A DNA stretch of 64,000 nt, taken from the NCBI RefSeq assembly GCF_020740795.1, contig NC_067282.1:178254274-178318273 (forward strand), in the 5' to 3' direction. The notes below the pieces were generated by a model that worked only from the letters and a program-made list of their open reading frames with translations, ran no database searches and had not been told where the DNA came from. Source of the stretch: Apus apus. Taxonomy: Eukaryota; Chordata; Aves; Apodiformes; Apodidae. Positions 23,589-49,920 of this stretch are shown piece after piece (the stretch's first letter is position 1; every line of letters starts with the position of its first letter). A program made the position numbers and the translations under genes.

Positions 23589-25536
23589 TTCTTACAATCT
23601 GCATCTGAGTAGGAGCCTCGCATTTTCAGTTCTTTGGGTTTCTTTTCCCACTGCCATCTTTTTCTGTAGAAAAATACAGCAATGACCTCAAAGGGCCAAT
23701 GTACAAGTGCTGCAAAGATATTTCAGGGAGATAGAGAAGATATTAAGAAAATCTAGAGAGAAGAGAGGAACTGCATTAGTAGTAACATGATAAGCAGGCA
23801 GGCAAAGAAACATGGTACAGGATCAACTGGAGGAACTCCAAAAACCCTTTGGTAAAGCAAAGACCAAACTGAGATGCAGAAGCTGAAATTGAAGTACCAA
23901 ATGTATCATCTTTACTGTAATTCAGTTGCTTATAAAACAATCCCAACACAACTGCCTTCTTGACAATAAGGAATATAACTATGCGTTGGTTTCACTGGAT
24001 TTCTGCATGAACCAACTGCATAGGAAGGAAAAAGGACATCTCCACCCCAAAGAAACAATTTTTAAAAAGGTTTTCAGATTTATTTTTTAATAAATGTGCT
24101 TTGTTCACAAAAAGTAGTGACATAAAGACAACAGAAACGCAAATACACATTTTCTTCCTTTTCCTCTCCAGCACCTTAAGAATGAGAGATCTTTTGCACG
24201 GTCAATTTTCAAATATTTCATAACCTAGAACAAGTCTTGCAGCGAAGCCAAATATCCAACTGCTGGTATCAACACTTTATTGTTCAGGGAGGTGTAAGTA
24301 TTTATGTCAATCTGTAAATCCCACTATCCTCATCCACCACCACAATCTACTGTCTCTTATTAAAAAAAAAAAGTTAAAAGGAACACTTCAGGTATTTAGA
24401 ATGAGCAGCAAGAAAACCAAGCTGTTACGAATCTTGGGTCCCTAAACCACAACCTGCCCAAAAGGCTTAAATTTTAATTGTTAATATTTTAAACTATTTT
24501 GGGGGGATAAAATCTTGGCCTGAGTTGCTTTTGTGTATGAATCATAAATCAATTTACGTTAACCAATGCCAACATATATGTTAGGTGGTATATAACTTTT
24601 TTTACCAGTTGAAATGTTAGGTACACTTTGAAATATGCAGATTATGTTTCCATAAACAGCTGAATTTATAGCACCAATATTTTAGCTTTAACATGAGCAC
24701 TGCTGGAGGCAGTGGTTAACTGGAAAGAAGAAAGGCTTTGAATGACAGACTTTTTAGTGAAAGTGAAATGGTAAAGCATTAGATGCAAATATAGACTTAT
24801 AGCCAATTTTGAAGCCATTATGTATTTCCCTAGGGAAGTATTATCTGTAAAAAAAAAAAAAAAGTCAGCCATGATACTTAAAAGTCTAAACTTTTGGTTT
24901 TGGTGTTTTGGTTTTCTTAAAAAATCAGAATTATTTGGTTTGTATATCATTCAGACTGAATAGCAAATATGAGTAAGATATTACGGGATAATTTAAATTT
25001 AAGAAGAGAGACCTAAAAAGCTTATGTTGAAGAATAAAGCATTGCAGTGCAGATGATGTTTGAGTGTAAGCTGCACCCATGTGGGATGACTATATAGGAA
25101 ACAGTGTAAAAGAAAAACAGGTAGGTCAGACTGTGACACTTCCAGTGCAGAACTTCAATGGAAGAAGTAAGCTTCATTTTTGTAGCAACCACTGTAAAAT
25201 CCACACTACAACTTAAGTTTATCTGGTAACTTATCTATTATAAACACAACATGGTAGGTTAATATGGTGTAAGGTAGATCTCATTGCAACCACCTGTGAA
25301 ACTATTAGTATTTTCTACCATTTTGCTGAAGTCATTCTTAAGACCATGATGTGGCACCTAGTTGAAAAAAATAATTATTAGGCACTTACAGATAGATTTA
25401 ACAGCCTAACATTCAAATCTGAAAATTCTGGCCATTTTTTTTTAAATGGAGAGAAATCTAAGCTAGGCTAATACTGAATCTCCTATTTCTAACACTGAAC
25501 AGATTTATATTTTTTTCCCCTGCAAAACCTCACAAA

Positions 25537-25542
25537 TTTATT
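25537..25542 (-). terminator. Candidate SAMTOR proximal poly(A) signal
   Basis: Minus-strand AATAAA about 1.2 kb after the stop codon, followed directly by TTTGTGAGGTTTTGC, which is G/T-rich. It could serve a shorter 3' UTR form. Low confidence. Confidence 0.25.
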
Positions 25543-26731
25543 ACACAAGTTAAAAAACTTAACAGATGTAAAAAACTTCTGTTTCATCTCCTTACAGTGC
25601 AGACCAGTCTTCAGACAGCTATGGATTTTTTATTTAACTAAACAGAAGATTTTTGGGTCCAAATAAGCAAACAAATAGTATGTTAAATTCATTCGTGTGG
25701 TCTGAATACATGGCTTTGTGCAAATATGTGTATCCTTGAAAAACTTGTATAATTATGTTCCTTTTACAAAAGTGGTCTGTAGTTAACTTGGGAGGTCTAC
25801 AAATAAGGACAATTGAAGAAAAAAGTTGTTTGTTTTTAAAAAGCATAAATAATTTACTTTAAAACATGACAAAACCCACCCTGCCCCCCCAAAAAACACA
25901 GTTTGAAGAGAATACAGAACACCATCATTGGGGAAATACTGATACACATCAGTGCTTGTGCACTCATACAACTGCAAACCATGTTCCAGCTTTAAAGTGA
26001 AACACAATTGTCTATACGTACCATACTCCTCTGGGGAGGGATAATCTCTTCAGAAAACTTGTATCTACCTACCATTTATGCAATGAAATTATACAGTATG
26101 TGTAACTATGGATGAATATATTCCAGTGTTTTGGTGTTATCTCGATTTGGTGTAATCTCAAGAGGGCTGCAATAAACAAAATCAAATGTGCAAGCATTAT
26201 AGTTTCTCCAGCCCAGGCTTAACCAGAGTGAAACGAATTTTGGAAAAAACCTTTGTTCCATAATTATGAAGGGACATGTGTAACCAAGTGTCTTAACCTA
26301 TCTGCACATTTAATTAAAGTGCAAATTATTTCTTCCTACATATACTTCTCCTCAGAAGCTCCCCAACTCCAGTGCCTTAAGCTCAACCACATTGAGTTAA
26401 AATATTCAAACAACATGTAGCAAATGAAACAGAATTCACACTTCACAGCACTAAAGAAAAGAATGGTACCTTTCTGGGAAAAAAATTAGTGATATACATC
26501 TAAATAAAGTAACAGCAATTTATGCTATGACATCAGTCATCTGCATAAAACTTGTATTTTTTCACTTTCATACAAGAATAAATTTTAAAATTGAAAAGTA
26601 GAAAAAAATAGCAAACTCTGTAAACCTTTGCATTTTCCTTATGCAAACCATTTTTGTGTGTTGAGCCCATGTTAGTATAGCAAAATTAGTTAAGCAAGAG
26701 GTTTGACTGAAAGGGCATTTCAATGACTGCA

Positions 26732-29498
<2,767 letters not shown>

Positions 29499-29613
29499 CT
29501 CGACAGCTGGAACAATATCTATGCCAACTGTCAGAAATTCTTCAAACTTCAGAAATGGATTAAAGCAGCTACCGACATCAAGTAATCTGATCTTCCCCAA
29601 GGAGTGGAGCAAT
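29499..29613 (-). CDS. SAMTOR: SAMTOR exon 4, SAM-binding motif (residues 157-195)
   Basis: This 115-base exon lies between a CTACTTCTTAG acceptor and a GAG|GTATGT donor. It encodes the core of the SAM site: [20 protein letters not shown] followed by [12 protein letters not shown]. The glycine at 171 and the aspartate at 189 correspond to the residues reported as needed for SAM binding in the human protein (Gly172 and Asp190), allowing for the one-residue length difference. Both are intact, so SAM sensing should be retained. Confidence 0.95.
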
Positions 29614-32600
29614 CTAAGAAGTAGAAAGAATTCATGTTTTATCAAATGTTATTTCTGAAGCTATATTCTGAATTACAACTTCAGATAACTAATGCAAAAG
29701 ATTTCTTATAGAATACCACTGTAGTGACTAACAGGAGCAAATGCCTTACTTGAATTGCTGAGATACCTAAGGAACCAAGCTTAAAGGATACAGTAAAGCA
29801 GGTGGTCCTCAAGAAGAATGAGTTTATGTTCAGAGCAGCTGTAATACCATTCATTAACTTGTGTACTTCTAGCAACAACCTAAAATGGTAACTTGTGTGT
29901 CCACTACACAGGCTTCCTCTGTTGCTTTGTGTTTCCCACTTACCTTTGTGCAGTATTTTCAAGTGTTGAAGTCACAAAAGTCAGAGTTAAAATTCCAGGA
30001 GTTTCAAAAGAGAAACTGCCAAAACCCTACCTACCTAATTGTCAATCCTATTTTAAAGGGCATCTGAAGTCAAGTGCCATATTTGGTTTAATAAAGACAG
30101 AAGAACACAAAATTATATTCCAAGATTAAAAAAAAATATCTAAAAATCAAAGCATTTAGTTATTCCCTGCAAAAATGTTAATATCTTATTTGCTTTATGT
30201 TAATGTTTTTTAAAATGTTGGAAGTTCACTCCATTCTATTTTTGATGGATGCTGTGAAAGAGGTACATCTGCCTATGCAGAGCCACAGACTTAAAAACTG
30301 ACTGCTCAAGTTGTAGTGAACTTATTCTTAACATCTAAATCAATTAAGTATTCTCTCAAAACTACTTGGAAAAAAGAAAGTCTATCCCATGCCATGTGAT
30401 CAGTTTTCTTTTGGAGTATGCAAAAGCTTTTTAATGAGAAATAGTCAAAACCAGCCATCTGGTTTAGGAAAGAGATCCCTAATCAGAGCACTTAAGTACT
30501 AAAAAATGAGAATTTAGACCATAAGAATTCTGGAGAACATTTTAGTAAGCCAAAAATCTATCTTCCTATCTGTCACTGTGTAATGACCCTACTATTCAAG
30601 GTGAAATCATAGATAAGGCCACAGCCTGTAATGCTAAATAGTTGACAATGGTACCAAACAACAAAAGGTGACTGATTAAAAAAAAAGGATTAACTGGAGA
30701 AATCATGACTCACTGCTTGGACTGACAGACTCACTGCTGAGGACACTCAAATACTTTAGTTCCAGAATGCTGCAGAGATGCACATATACTCTTCCAAAAT
30801 GTCATGGAAAAAAAAAAAAAAAATCACCAAACCAAAACCACAACGAAATAGTGGACTATCATCTTCTCAACCAGGTTCCAAAACTTCCTGGATTATAAGG
30901 AAAAAAAAAAAAAAGGACTGCAAGATCAGAAAAAAACTACCACCAACAAAACCAAAAACAACCCCAGCAGATTGAAGAAACAAAGAGAGGACGTTCTTCT
31001 AGTGTCTGCTGGAAACTCACAGAATAGCACAGCAGAAGACACACAAGAAGGCTGCCAGATGAAGTTTGGCTTTTCTTGGGAAGCTCTGACATTGTCTGTG
31101 ACCAACTGCAAAACCAGCCTGCCTTAGGAAAATAAAGATATCATTGCTCTTTTAAGTCAAATATATAGTTTTAAAAAATAAAAGCAAAAAAGATGCCAGG
31201 CAACTTCTGAGGACAGTGCTGCCTTGCCTCTGAAAACCTTCTTATCTTCCCAAGGATAGTCTCCTTGCTCAATGCCTAGAGGAACATTTCTGGTCTTCAA
31301 GTTTGCAACCACACGCATTTTCTTAATGACATTACCAGTATAGAAAATCTAGCATCAGATAAGATCAATGTACCTGTACAGAAGTACTAGCATTCAGCTA
31401 TCTTACCATTTAAAGGCTTTGGCTCCTCCAGGCACTTAGTTTTTCTAACCTCGTGCACTGTCCCTCTTAAAAGAATGAAAATGTTACTCACTTTACTAAT
31501 ATCAAGGACTTAGCCTTTCAATACAACCTACAATCAAAGACATTGTTCTTCGGTTTATTTTCATTCTGTATTTGCATTCTGAATTTGAATGCTGTTTATT
31601 CTTTCTTTGCAAGGCAACAAACCAGTAAATGCTTGAGCTAAACAGTTCTGTTCAAGTCTGCTAGTACAAACTTTACATCCACTTGTTCTTAAAAACATAA
31701 CTTGATGAGTGCATCCACATATCAAAAAAGAAGATAATATACAGCACCAGTAGCAGCCAACAGTTTGAGCTCTTTCTATTGGATTGTTTACAGGGCTGCC
31801 TCTAAAAACTTCCATCATGATTTGTTAGAATACCCAAAATCCATTAATAGAGGCAAACAAAAGGCAAACTCACAGCTTTCACAGGGAAATAACAGGGAGG
31901 AGAATGATGATTTTCCAGCAAGCAAATGTTGCTTTTTCCTCCAAGTTTTTGTAGCCAATTCCATTTGGCATCCTCAAAAAATTATCTGTCATCTTTCTGG
32001 AAAAGATTCAGCCCCAGAGGGACAGATGACTGTAAAAACTTTCAGAAACAGATCTGCAGGGCGAGAGTCCAACAAAGCCATGGTTTTGCTCATAGCATCA
32101 ACAAAGCAGTAAAGAAGACTGCAGAAAAAAAAAATAATAAAAGAGCTCTGGGCTTTCTGTGCTCCTCCTAAACTCCCAGTGATCCACCACAGAGAGGATG
32201 CTGGAGAAACAAGAGAAGATTTCTTCTTGCATTCAGAACAATAATGCCAAATTTAAGGATTTTACTTCTACATGGAACAGAATATATCCAGGAGACACTT
32301 CTGTCAAAATACCAGCCTCACCAAGGCAAATAGTGCAGTAATGATCTTTAAGTTAAAACTGCACACATTACCAAGCTACCATGTAAATCAGTCAGTACTT
32401 TCAGAACAAAGACAACAATAATTTTTTCCCAGCTTGGATGCCAGTCACAATGTAGTCGGTACATAAGGAGTTGGAAGAATGCAGAGGGACCAATCAGATC
32501 CTAGCGGCCATAAAACACAATCATGGGCTGAAATAAAGTAGTGTCTTTTTCCATGTAAGGTTAGTATGAGATATCTCAGACCAGCACATCTCCTTGGAAG

Positions 32601-35568
32601 TCATTGTATGTCTGAGCTGAATCACTTAATGTTCCGATCTCCTAATTTACAGTTTTGAATTACTCCATTATTTATCAAGGATTGAAGAGGAAAAAAATTC
32701 AGAAGCCTTATGATGCTGTCAGAAGAGCAGAACAAAGCTATACACCTGCTTCTGAGAGGCAACACTGGTATGCCTCGAAACTTTCGTAACATCCACACCT
32801 AAAGATACCCACTGGGAAGGTCTAGCTTGCTGAGCTATATATGAAAGGAACAATAGGCTGAACCTTAAGAGACAGACAACACCTGAGGAGAAACCATACC
32901 AAATACAGTGATTTTTACCATTAGGGATAGAAAGCATGACCACTTAATTTGACACAAAAAGAAGATAACTCAAAAAGATAACAAAGGGGGACTAATTTAT
33001 TGAAAGGAGGAGCTGCTGAACAGCAGATAACAGCTGCTTTTATCTTGCAAGACTTAGTTTGATGTCCAGCTTCACAACAGGTGCAGTTCTAATGTCAGAG
33101 ACATAAGAACTCATTCTGGGATGGAAGGAGTACTGTGGAAAATACATTACTTTTCGTACAGATTAAAGTAAAAAAGGACTCCACATTAGTTATTTCTGTA
33201 AGACTCACCAATTTTATTCTAGCAAAGAGGTCAGCAACATAAGCAACTGGGAACGGGTTCATCAGAGTAGCCGAGTGACTTCGAGTTGCAGTAAATTTTG
33301 CGGTCTTGGTTCTTGTGATGTTTCCTACCATCACCTTGAAAGGCTGAGTGCCTCCTACTTTTCTTCACATCTCCCAGGATCTTTTTTGCTACCTGTGGAA
33401 CTTTTTATTCCTGAGCTAGCTTTGCTTCTTACCAAGCAAAGTACAGTCTCTCTACAATGCCTTGCCAGTAAAGGTAAGCTCAGAAAGACCTCCTACATAA
33501 GCAACCTGTTTTTAATTCTACTGGAGAAAAGATTATATAGGAAGAACAAAATTAGTGTCTTTACATTTACCAGAGTAAGCCAAAAAGCCACAGGCTTAGC
33601 CATACCCATAGACAACCCCACAACTCTTTATTTGTAGTGTTATGTGACTAGAATGAAGTGACAGTATTGGAACAAGTGCATGTGGGAGGAGGGTCCCCCA
33701 TACCCCTTGTATCAAAACCTCACCAAAATTCAGACTTCACTAATTGCTTGGTGGAGACATAGTAGAAAAGCTTTTCAGGAAGAAAGTACGCCTTACGTAA
33801 TATAGAATCCATTTTCATTCTGATAATCTCTGTAATTTCTTCTATAAGGCAGAAAGGAAGAAACTGAATTTTGATTTCTCTGGGCAGTAACTTAGAACAG
33901 CTATGCTTTTTTGCTTTAAGGTCTGTACAGCTACAAAAACCTTCCTGTCATTTGGTGCTCTTTTGGGTCAATATTAGGAATCTTGTCTTCGCCACATGTG
34001 TCTTTATGGATGTCTGTATTTTTGAAGTTTTGAGAATGAAAATTATTAATCACTCACTATATTAACAAGCACTTTCAAGAATATTTAATAAAAACTTCTC
34101 TTTTAGCTATTGTCACAACAAAAGATAAGGCTACAGACTACTGGTAGCAAGAAGAAACCCATGTGATGTTAGCTCTGCAATGGCCATTATAAAAGGTATA
34201 AAGTATGAAGATAGAGCACATGCAAAGAGACAGCAAATGCTTTATTACCATTACGAGGCCTCCCACTGGAAGACAAATCAATTTTAAGTGGTGTATGAAT
34301 ATCAAACCTATTGATTTAAACAAGTACCAACAAACTGCTGTTAATAATAATGCTAAAATTCTGTGTTAAGAAATGCCAGCATTATTGAGATGTTATAAGG
34401 TATTAGTATCTCATCAGCCCTTTGTGCAGAAGTGCCTGGCAGTTCTCATTAAAAACAGGTATTCGTTGTGAGGCTGACTTAGCATAAGTCAGCACTAAAA
34501 AGAGAAGTCTGTGGAGCAAGTCAGCTTAGGAGAAGCCACTATGTTAATTTTGGAAGCATCTGTTTTGTCTTGTCATGATAGGACAACAATGGGGAAAAAG
34601 TTTTCATTTTGCAAGTAACTATTCAACTACATAGGCATTTGGGGTCTTTATGCCTTTTGCAAGATACTTTACAAACATGAGAAGCCACATAGATACCAGC
34701 TCATAAGGACAGACACATCTGGCAGTAACATTCGCATGCTACAATAAAGAGAAAAATCTCTTCACAGAACAGCAAAAACACTGTTGCAGACAGTTTTAAG
34801 AACTGGGCTATAAAGAATATGAAGCAAATCATAAGAGTAACATTTAATGGTAATATGCTCATGCATTCATTACTCCATTATACTTGCAAAATACAAATTA
34901 TTTCCCTCACACATGGAATAGCCTCAAACATGACCCTTGTTATTTCAGAAAAAACAGGAGGGTGGGACTGTAACTGAAATAAAGGCACTCCTGAATGCCT
35001 ACATTAAAATTCTTACTTGAGTGAAGGTCAAAAACAAAATTAAAACTGTTGTTAGGAAAACACCTCAAGCATACGAGAACTTCTGCAGAGCTAGTCTTCA
35101 GAAAGCTAGCATATTTAAAATTAAGGGTTATAATTCAAAATTGCTTTTGAAGTGTATAATTGGAATCAAGAGTTACTTGGCAATTATTTATGAAGATAAA
35201 CTTTTAAGTACTCCGATATTTACATTTGGCACTTAGTACTTACATAAGCAATTGACTTTTCAACAATGCTGAACAGCCACTAGATTCTAACTTAATTAAC
35301 ATCTCCCTTATTTCACCTCAAGGTTTAATATAAATTGCTTTGCAAACCAATGACGTACAAAAGTGAAACTAATCTAACACTTATACGAAGATGACTAAGT
35401 TGTCACTCTCAAGCAATTTTTTAACAGCATCCACCAAAATATACTACAACATAAATATTTATTGAAACATGTATATGCCCTTCTGTAGTTATTATGGGGA
35501 AAAAATGTCCAGATAAGTCTTACCACAGAAAGAGGGGGAAAAAAGTCTGGAAAAAAAGTAAAACTTAC
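29614..35568 (-). other. SAMTOR intron 3
   Basis: A 6 kb AT-rich intron with two adenine runs (30808-30823 and 30901-30914). Several open frames of 60-120 codons show no family resemblance. No CR1 copy was recognised. Confidence 0.85.
30808..30914 (+). repeat. Two adenine runs
   Basis: Runs of 16 and 14 adenines at 30808-30823 and 30901-30914 flank unremarkable sequence. They are simple repeats; neither follows a recognisable retrocopy. Confidence 0.8.
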
Positions 35569-35742
35569 TCTTCTGTTATAGCTTCATGATTTGTCAAGCC
35601 AAAGTTTGACAAGGGATCTTCAATCTTGGGAGCCTGGGTAACGTTTAAACCTGGAGTGGTCTTAGAATCAAGAAGTGCTCTTTTTTCATCTTTCTCAAGT
35701 GCTTTTCTTTTCCCACCATTCTGAAAATATTCTCGGCATACA
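35569..35742 (-). CDS. SAMTOR: SAMTOR exon 3 (residues 99-156)
   Basis: A TCTTTTCAG acceptor leads into [20 protein letters not shown], which is well conserved, followed by a more variable linker (residues about 122-153) that includes [20 protein letters not shown]. The donor GA|GTAAGT is strong and leaves two bases of a glutamate codon. The linker differs from the mammalian sequence more than any other part of the gene apart from the N-terminus, but the frame is open and the boundaries are consistent with both neighbours. Confidence 0.92.
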
Positions 35743-44678
<8,936 letters not shown>

Positions 44679-47600
44679 TTAAAGCAGTTACATAATACAC
44701 CAAGAGATTACTTTACCTGCATGTAACAAAAACAAGGTCCCCTTTCTCTAGTTAAAGAAAATTCCAGGTTTTTGAGAAGGAAGGGGCTACCGGGTACCAG
44801 AGAAACTAGGAATATTCTCACTATGCTGATTTTGTTCAGTTTTTTTCTGTGAAACTAAAGTCTGGGAAGTTTTGCTTTCAGGTTTTTGTGCATGAGCATT
44901 AACATGACAAACATTGAAGACTGAAAGGTTTCCTAGTAGCTTCCATGTTCATGGCAAACACTGTGGATGACATTACTTGCAAAGATGCTGAAATGGAGTT
45001 TAACCCAGACTACTGATTCCTTTGGATACATTGGAAAAGGAATTCAAGCCTTCACTGATGTTAACCTAATCTAGCCAATGTCAATGATTTAGGTTCTAGG
45101 GCACAGTACTGAAGAATCAAACCAACCATGGTTAGAAATATTACAGATAAATCTCTACTGATCTCCAGGGACAGATTTATTTTCATCCTCTCCACCTTGC
45201 TAAAAAGCAGTCTTACAGGTTAAATTCTGATACTTAAAAGTAATTGAACATTATTATTTCCCCTCTTTTCCTGCCAAGTATCCACTTCTCCTAGCTTGCT
45301 TTACATAATGAACTGCTAAACAAAAGCAAGATAAATACTAGTCGTGGCTAGCCACAATTCATATTGTGGTTTCTGCGGTACACAAACCCTTGGTATGCCT
45401 TACCAAAAGGACATTTCTGTCCTAAGAAAGAAGCGCTCACTGGTATGATCTTCACAAATTCCTTTTGTGTTTCTTACTCAGAAATGGGTGCACACATCTC
45501 AAATTTATATAAATGTGTAGAATACAAATGATACTGGGTTTGCACCCAATAAGCTGATACAACTAAAACCAACTTTTCAAGTGCAGATCTTTATTTTAAC
45601 ATTTGGACAGGCAACACACTTTGCACAATATGGTTCCAGACCCAGTTTTTGTAGTACCTTCATATTACAAAGAAGTATTTTAAAAGTGTATCAAGCATAA
45701 ACTATTAACGCCTGCTAAAGCCTGAAAGAAGCTTATGGTATGACCTGTCCTAATATCAGTAAGAGATTTCTATTTCTAACTCACTTATGGCAATTTATTT
45801 CATATGCTTTGTTTTAATTAGCAGTAATAACATATTTTTTTTTCCAGTGGCAACCCTTTTTCTTTTTCCACCCTCATGTGCAAAGCAGTAACAATCCCTC
45901 ACCTCCCTTGTCCTCCACTTACAGTAAGACTGTGTATGATGAACAAGTATAGACAGTTGCACAAGTAGAGGATTTAACCTATCCATGTTACTCCTCCCTA
46001 TTTAAGTTTGCTTTAGGGATGTCGCAGCAATTTTGTCTCCAAAAATAAACATCTAGGACACTTGTACTATCATCAAAATGAGTCATGTTTAAAGTTAGGT
46101 GTTTATACTCCCTTGTATGAGATGGCAGTTGAGATGGAAAGGAGTAACCATGACTTAGTTTTAGCAAAATAGGGAAGCTATGCAAGAAATGTATTCTGCT
46201 TGCTATTCAATGAGCATATATAAGAAATTTATTAGACAGGACAAAAAATATAGTATTATATTTGAGTGGCATCCCTCATTATTTCCCAAAATATGACCCA
46301 AGTTCAAGGAGATATGCTTTACAAGAAAAGGCGTTACCAGCTGACCACTAGAGCAGAGAATCACCCAAGCTACAGGCAGGCCCTTGCAGCGGTTTCTGCT
46401 AAAACTTAAGGGTCACTTTTCCAGAGCTTTCAGGAGAGCCTTAAGTAGAAGCAATCAGGCAGGACAAAACATACTCCACTGATGAAAGAGAGCAAGAAAC
46501 AGCATAGACAGTGTCCTATCAGCAAGCACAAATCTTATGGCTCTTCTTGTGTGAAACTGCAAAACTTATACAGCACCAAGCCAGAAAGCACTAGCCAAGT
46601 CCAAAGCGTATTTTCAAAGTAAATTAATTCTGCTGCAATTTAGATCAAGTTTAATGATTTCTGTGCCACAATACTCTGAATCTCGCTGCATGCTCCAGAT
46701 AACTGTGAAATGCTTAAATAAAGTGCAGTTGCTACAGTTTTGTTTGAAGAATACACAGCTAATTAGAAAGGAAAAAAGTAAATGAGGGAACACTTTCTGA
46801 GAGAAAACATCACAAATAAAAAAAATCCCAAGTTTAATACTGTTCTTCTTTTAGTCCATAACTTCATTTGGTCTATTCTTAAGCAATTATTCTATTTCCA
46901 AATACCACTTTTCCTTAAAACTTAAGAAATAAGACAGACGGGTAAGAAGAAATATGCAAAGACCAGATGTTCTTAACTAGCCAGCTCTTTTTTACTGTAA
47001 AGTAGCAATGCCTCCTGCCTCCTGACACTGAATTCTGCTCACACAGCAACTCCCCCTTACTTCCCTCCGAACTAGGCAGAGATTTGGACTCCCCTCTGAA
47101 AGTCAGGTAAAGAATCTTAAATTTAGATACAACAGACCCAGAGCTCACTAACCAGCACTCCAAGATACGGACTTTAGGTTACAACAGAAATGCCCATGAG
47201 ATTGACAGCTTCTTGGCACTGAGCTGACAAGAAAATAAAATGGAATGATACAGATGGAATGATACAGACTATTAGGAGAGATATGCAGAACAAAAGTGAA
47301 AAATTAATTACAAAGCAATTCCATCACACATTCTACATGAAGTAAACTCTGTGTGCACTTCTGGTTTGTTTTCATCTACCAGTACAGCAGGCTGAAATAC
47401 AGAAAATGGCAATGTGGGACAGATACAGCACAGCTTCTGCATGGAGGAACACCCAAATGGAGGCAAGAAAAAGACGAATGAAAGCAGGAGAGGACAGACT
47501 TGCTCAAGATCAGGAGGAGCACAGGAAATGTAAATATGGAACAACATCTGTTGTTCAGTGGGAGACATTTGGAAAAAGGATAAAAGGGCAGCTTAAAATG

Positions 47601-49920
47601 AAAAAAAAAAAAAGGTTATTTCTTCACAAAATGTATTATTAGGCTCAAAGTTCATGCAGCTGAGCAAGCTAAGGAAAGAAAATCCATGAAACTCCATATT
47701 CAAAGGCACAGTTTCTAACTCAGGAGTTCCCAGATTATGAGATCATGGAAAGATGGAACGGTAAGGAAGCATACAGTGATACTCCAGCAGCTTTTCTCAC
47801 AGATTCTTGTCTGAACACCTGCTGTTGACCTGTCAATACTGGGTTTGATAGGGTGCCCATTTGTCAACCCTTTCATTAATGGCAGCTCCAAAACATCAGC
47901 AGCTAAAGAGTTTTCTTAAGATGCTGGCACCATTGTGCAGGGAATTTCAAAGAAAAGGATTCAAAACACTTCGAAGAATCATTTGAGATCCAAATTCCCT
48001 TGAGCAAATACCATGGTAGAGAGTTGGTTTGGGTTTGTTTTTCACCTCATTCTTCTCCAGTATGAGCTTTGAGAAGGCACAGAAGAATTAGATTTACAGG
48101 AACTTTAATTCCAGAATCATGGTCTCCTATTAAGTAGAAAATGCAAATAATGCTCCCTATCTGTTGAAATTTTGAGGTAGTAACTACAAGTCTTGCAGCA
48201 TTCAATTTGAAATAGATACAAAAAAACCCTATGTATTATTTTTTTCAAAAAACACATTATAATCCATGTGCAAATACTGTGTTAACTCTATTGGAGTTAA
48301 ACATTTATTTATGAATCATTGCTTGTGTAACCAGAAAGGCAGTAAAATATGCAGGAAGCTTTTACCACAAAACTAATGGTTACTAAAGAAATAAGATACA
48401 TAAAATCCTCTGTAAAGCAATCAGTAATGTTGTAAATTAAAGAGCAGTTTGTGGTAGGCTAATCTAAATGAGTAATAAAAAAAAGTCTTGAATCTTCAAT
48501 TACATCTTAAAGTTAATATTTGATTTTGTATATTAAACTTTTCATCTTAAGTGCTCATGACCATGCCATAATAAAAAGTTTAAGGCTACTCGACACTTTC
48601 ACTATGCACTTGGAGATCACTTGTATGTGATTTAAAAACTGTTTTGAGCACTGACTCTTCAGAACACATCTCTCGAATCACTACAGTGACATTATTTAAA
48701 AATTATTTCATGTTTGTTCTCCTGTCTATACAGAATTGCCTAGAAAATAAATGACCTACTCTTCACCTTGAAGATTAACTATTACTTTAAAAACAAAAAG
48801 CCCAAAGCACATCTCTTTCTAGCAATTCCGTCAGTAAACAAATGATTGTAGGTTCTTCTAACACAGGCTTTTCTAATGCAAAATCAAACATCTAATACAA
48901 TTTACCTAGAACAGATGAATCACTCTAAGTAATTTCCACCCACATTAATATTGCCCCCAGAACCACCAAATCACACACCCCAAAACACAACCACAAAGTA
49001 ATCAGCAGTTACTGACTCCTATCACAGAGAGAAAAGGTCAGGCTCATAGAAGTTATTTTTAAATGATTCTAATTACAAGATACTTTTAATTGTGGGTAAC
49101 AGCAAGAGAGACCTAATGGTGGATTTAAGTTTCAACAACAAAATATTTTTTTAATAAAGAAGAAACATACAAGCTCAGTAAGAACTCCTTTTATTCCACA
49201 TTTATTTATAAGATCTCATCAAAGGCTCCCAGCACAGCGTGAAACCAGGTTTGCCATTCTTGGTGGGATAATCTCAACACCATAACTCCTCTCTCCAGGC
49301 AATCTATTTTTAAAAACAAAATCCAGCTTTCTCCCATCCTAGATTTTGTTTGTCTTTTTAAAGACATTTCTTTATAGAGTGTTAAGTGGAACTGTCATTT
49401 AAGGCATGTTTATGCAATAAAGTTAGTAAAATCTTCTTCAGCAAACCATATAAACTCGTATTTTAAACAAAACACAACCCTCTTTTTATAAAAGAAACAG
49501 CTCAGTTTTGCTAAAGGCAGTATTTTTCATTTTAGAATGAGATAAAAACCCAAACCACTGATCTGAATCAACTATTTTATTGCTTGATAACACAGAATAA
49601 ATCAGAGTTAAATGTACTATCTGCACCCACAAGACAAGTTTTGTAATTATTATTTTCTTTAATTCCCTCTGTGTTCTCCAGAAAAACATTGCAGTCATCT
49701 CTGAAAATCTCAAAACCAAGTGCAAGGTACTTAACTCATCACCAATCAAGACTTGGCATCCCAAAATTTCACTGACGACATGCACTTCAGGAAGATGCAG
49801 TGTGGTTTTAGATCTTAAGCAACACCACCCTCCCTCCTTAAGGAGAGAGGAAAACTGAAATTAGAAAAGCCACCATTTCCTTCTGGTAAACTACAATTTT
49901 CTGAATTTGAAGCAACTGTA

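Larger units (their letters stand above)
22397..26731 (-). other. Interval between SAMTOR stop and TMEM168 promoter; probable SAMTOR 3' UTR
   Basis: About 4.3 kb of AT-rich sequence without a supportable gene. The right part must contain the SAMTOR 3' UTR, since transcription runs leftward from the stop at 26732. Several minus-strand AATAAA signals occur (25542-25537, 24281-24276, 24084-24079, 23588-23583) and the true end cannot be chosen by eye. Small open frames at 22.5-22.9 kb have no recognisable product. Confidence 0.6.

Noticed and set aside
31765-32112. 115-codon plus-strand open frame in SAMTOR intron 3
   Set aside because: Random-looking composition, no family resemblance, and an overlapping alternative frame of similar quality.
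33275-33637. 120-codon plus-strand open frame in SAMTOR intron 3
   Set aside because: No recognisable domain or conserved pattern; antisense to an intron without further evidence.
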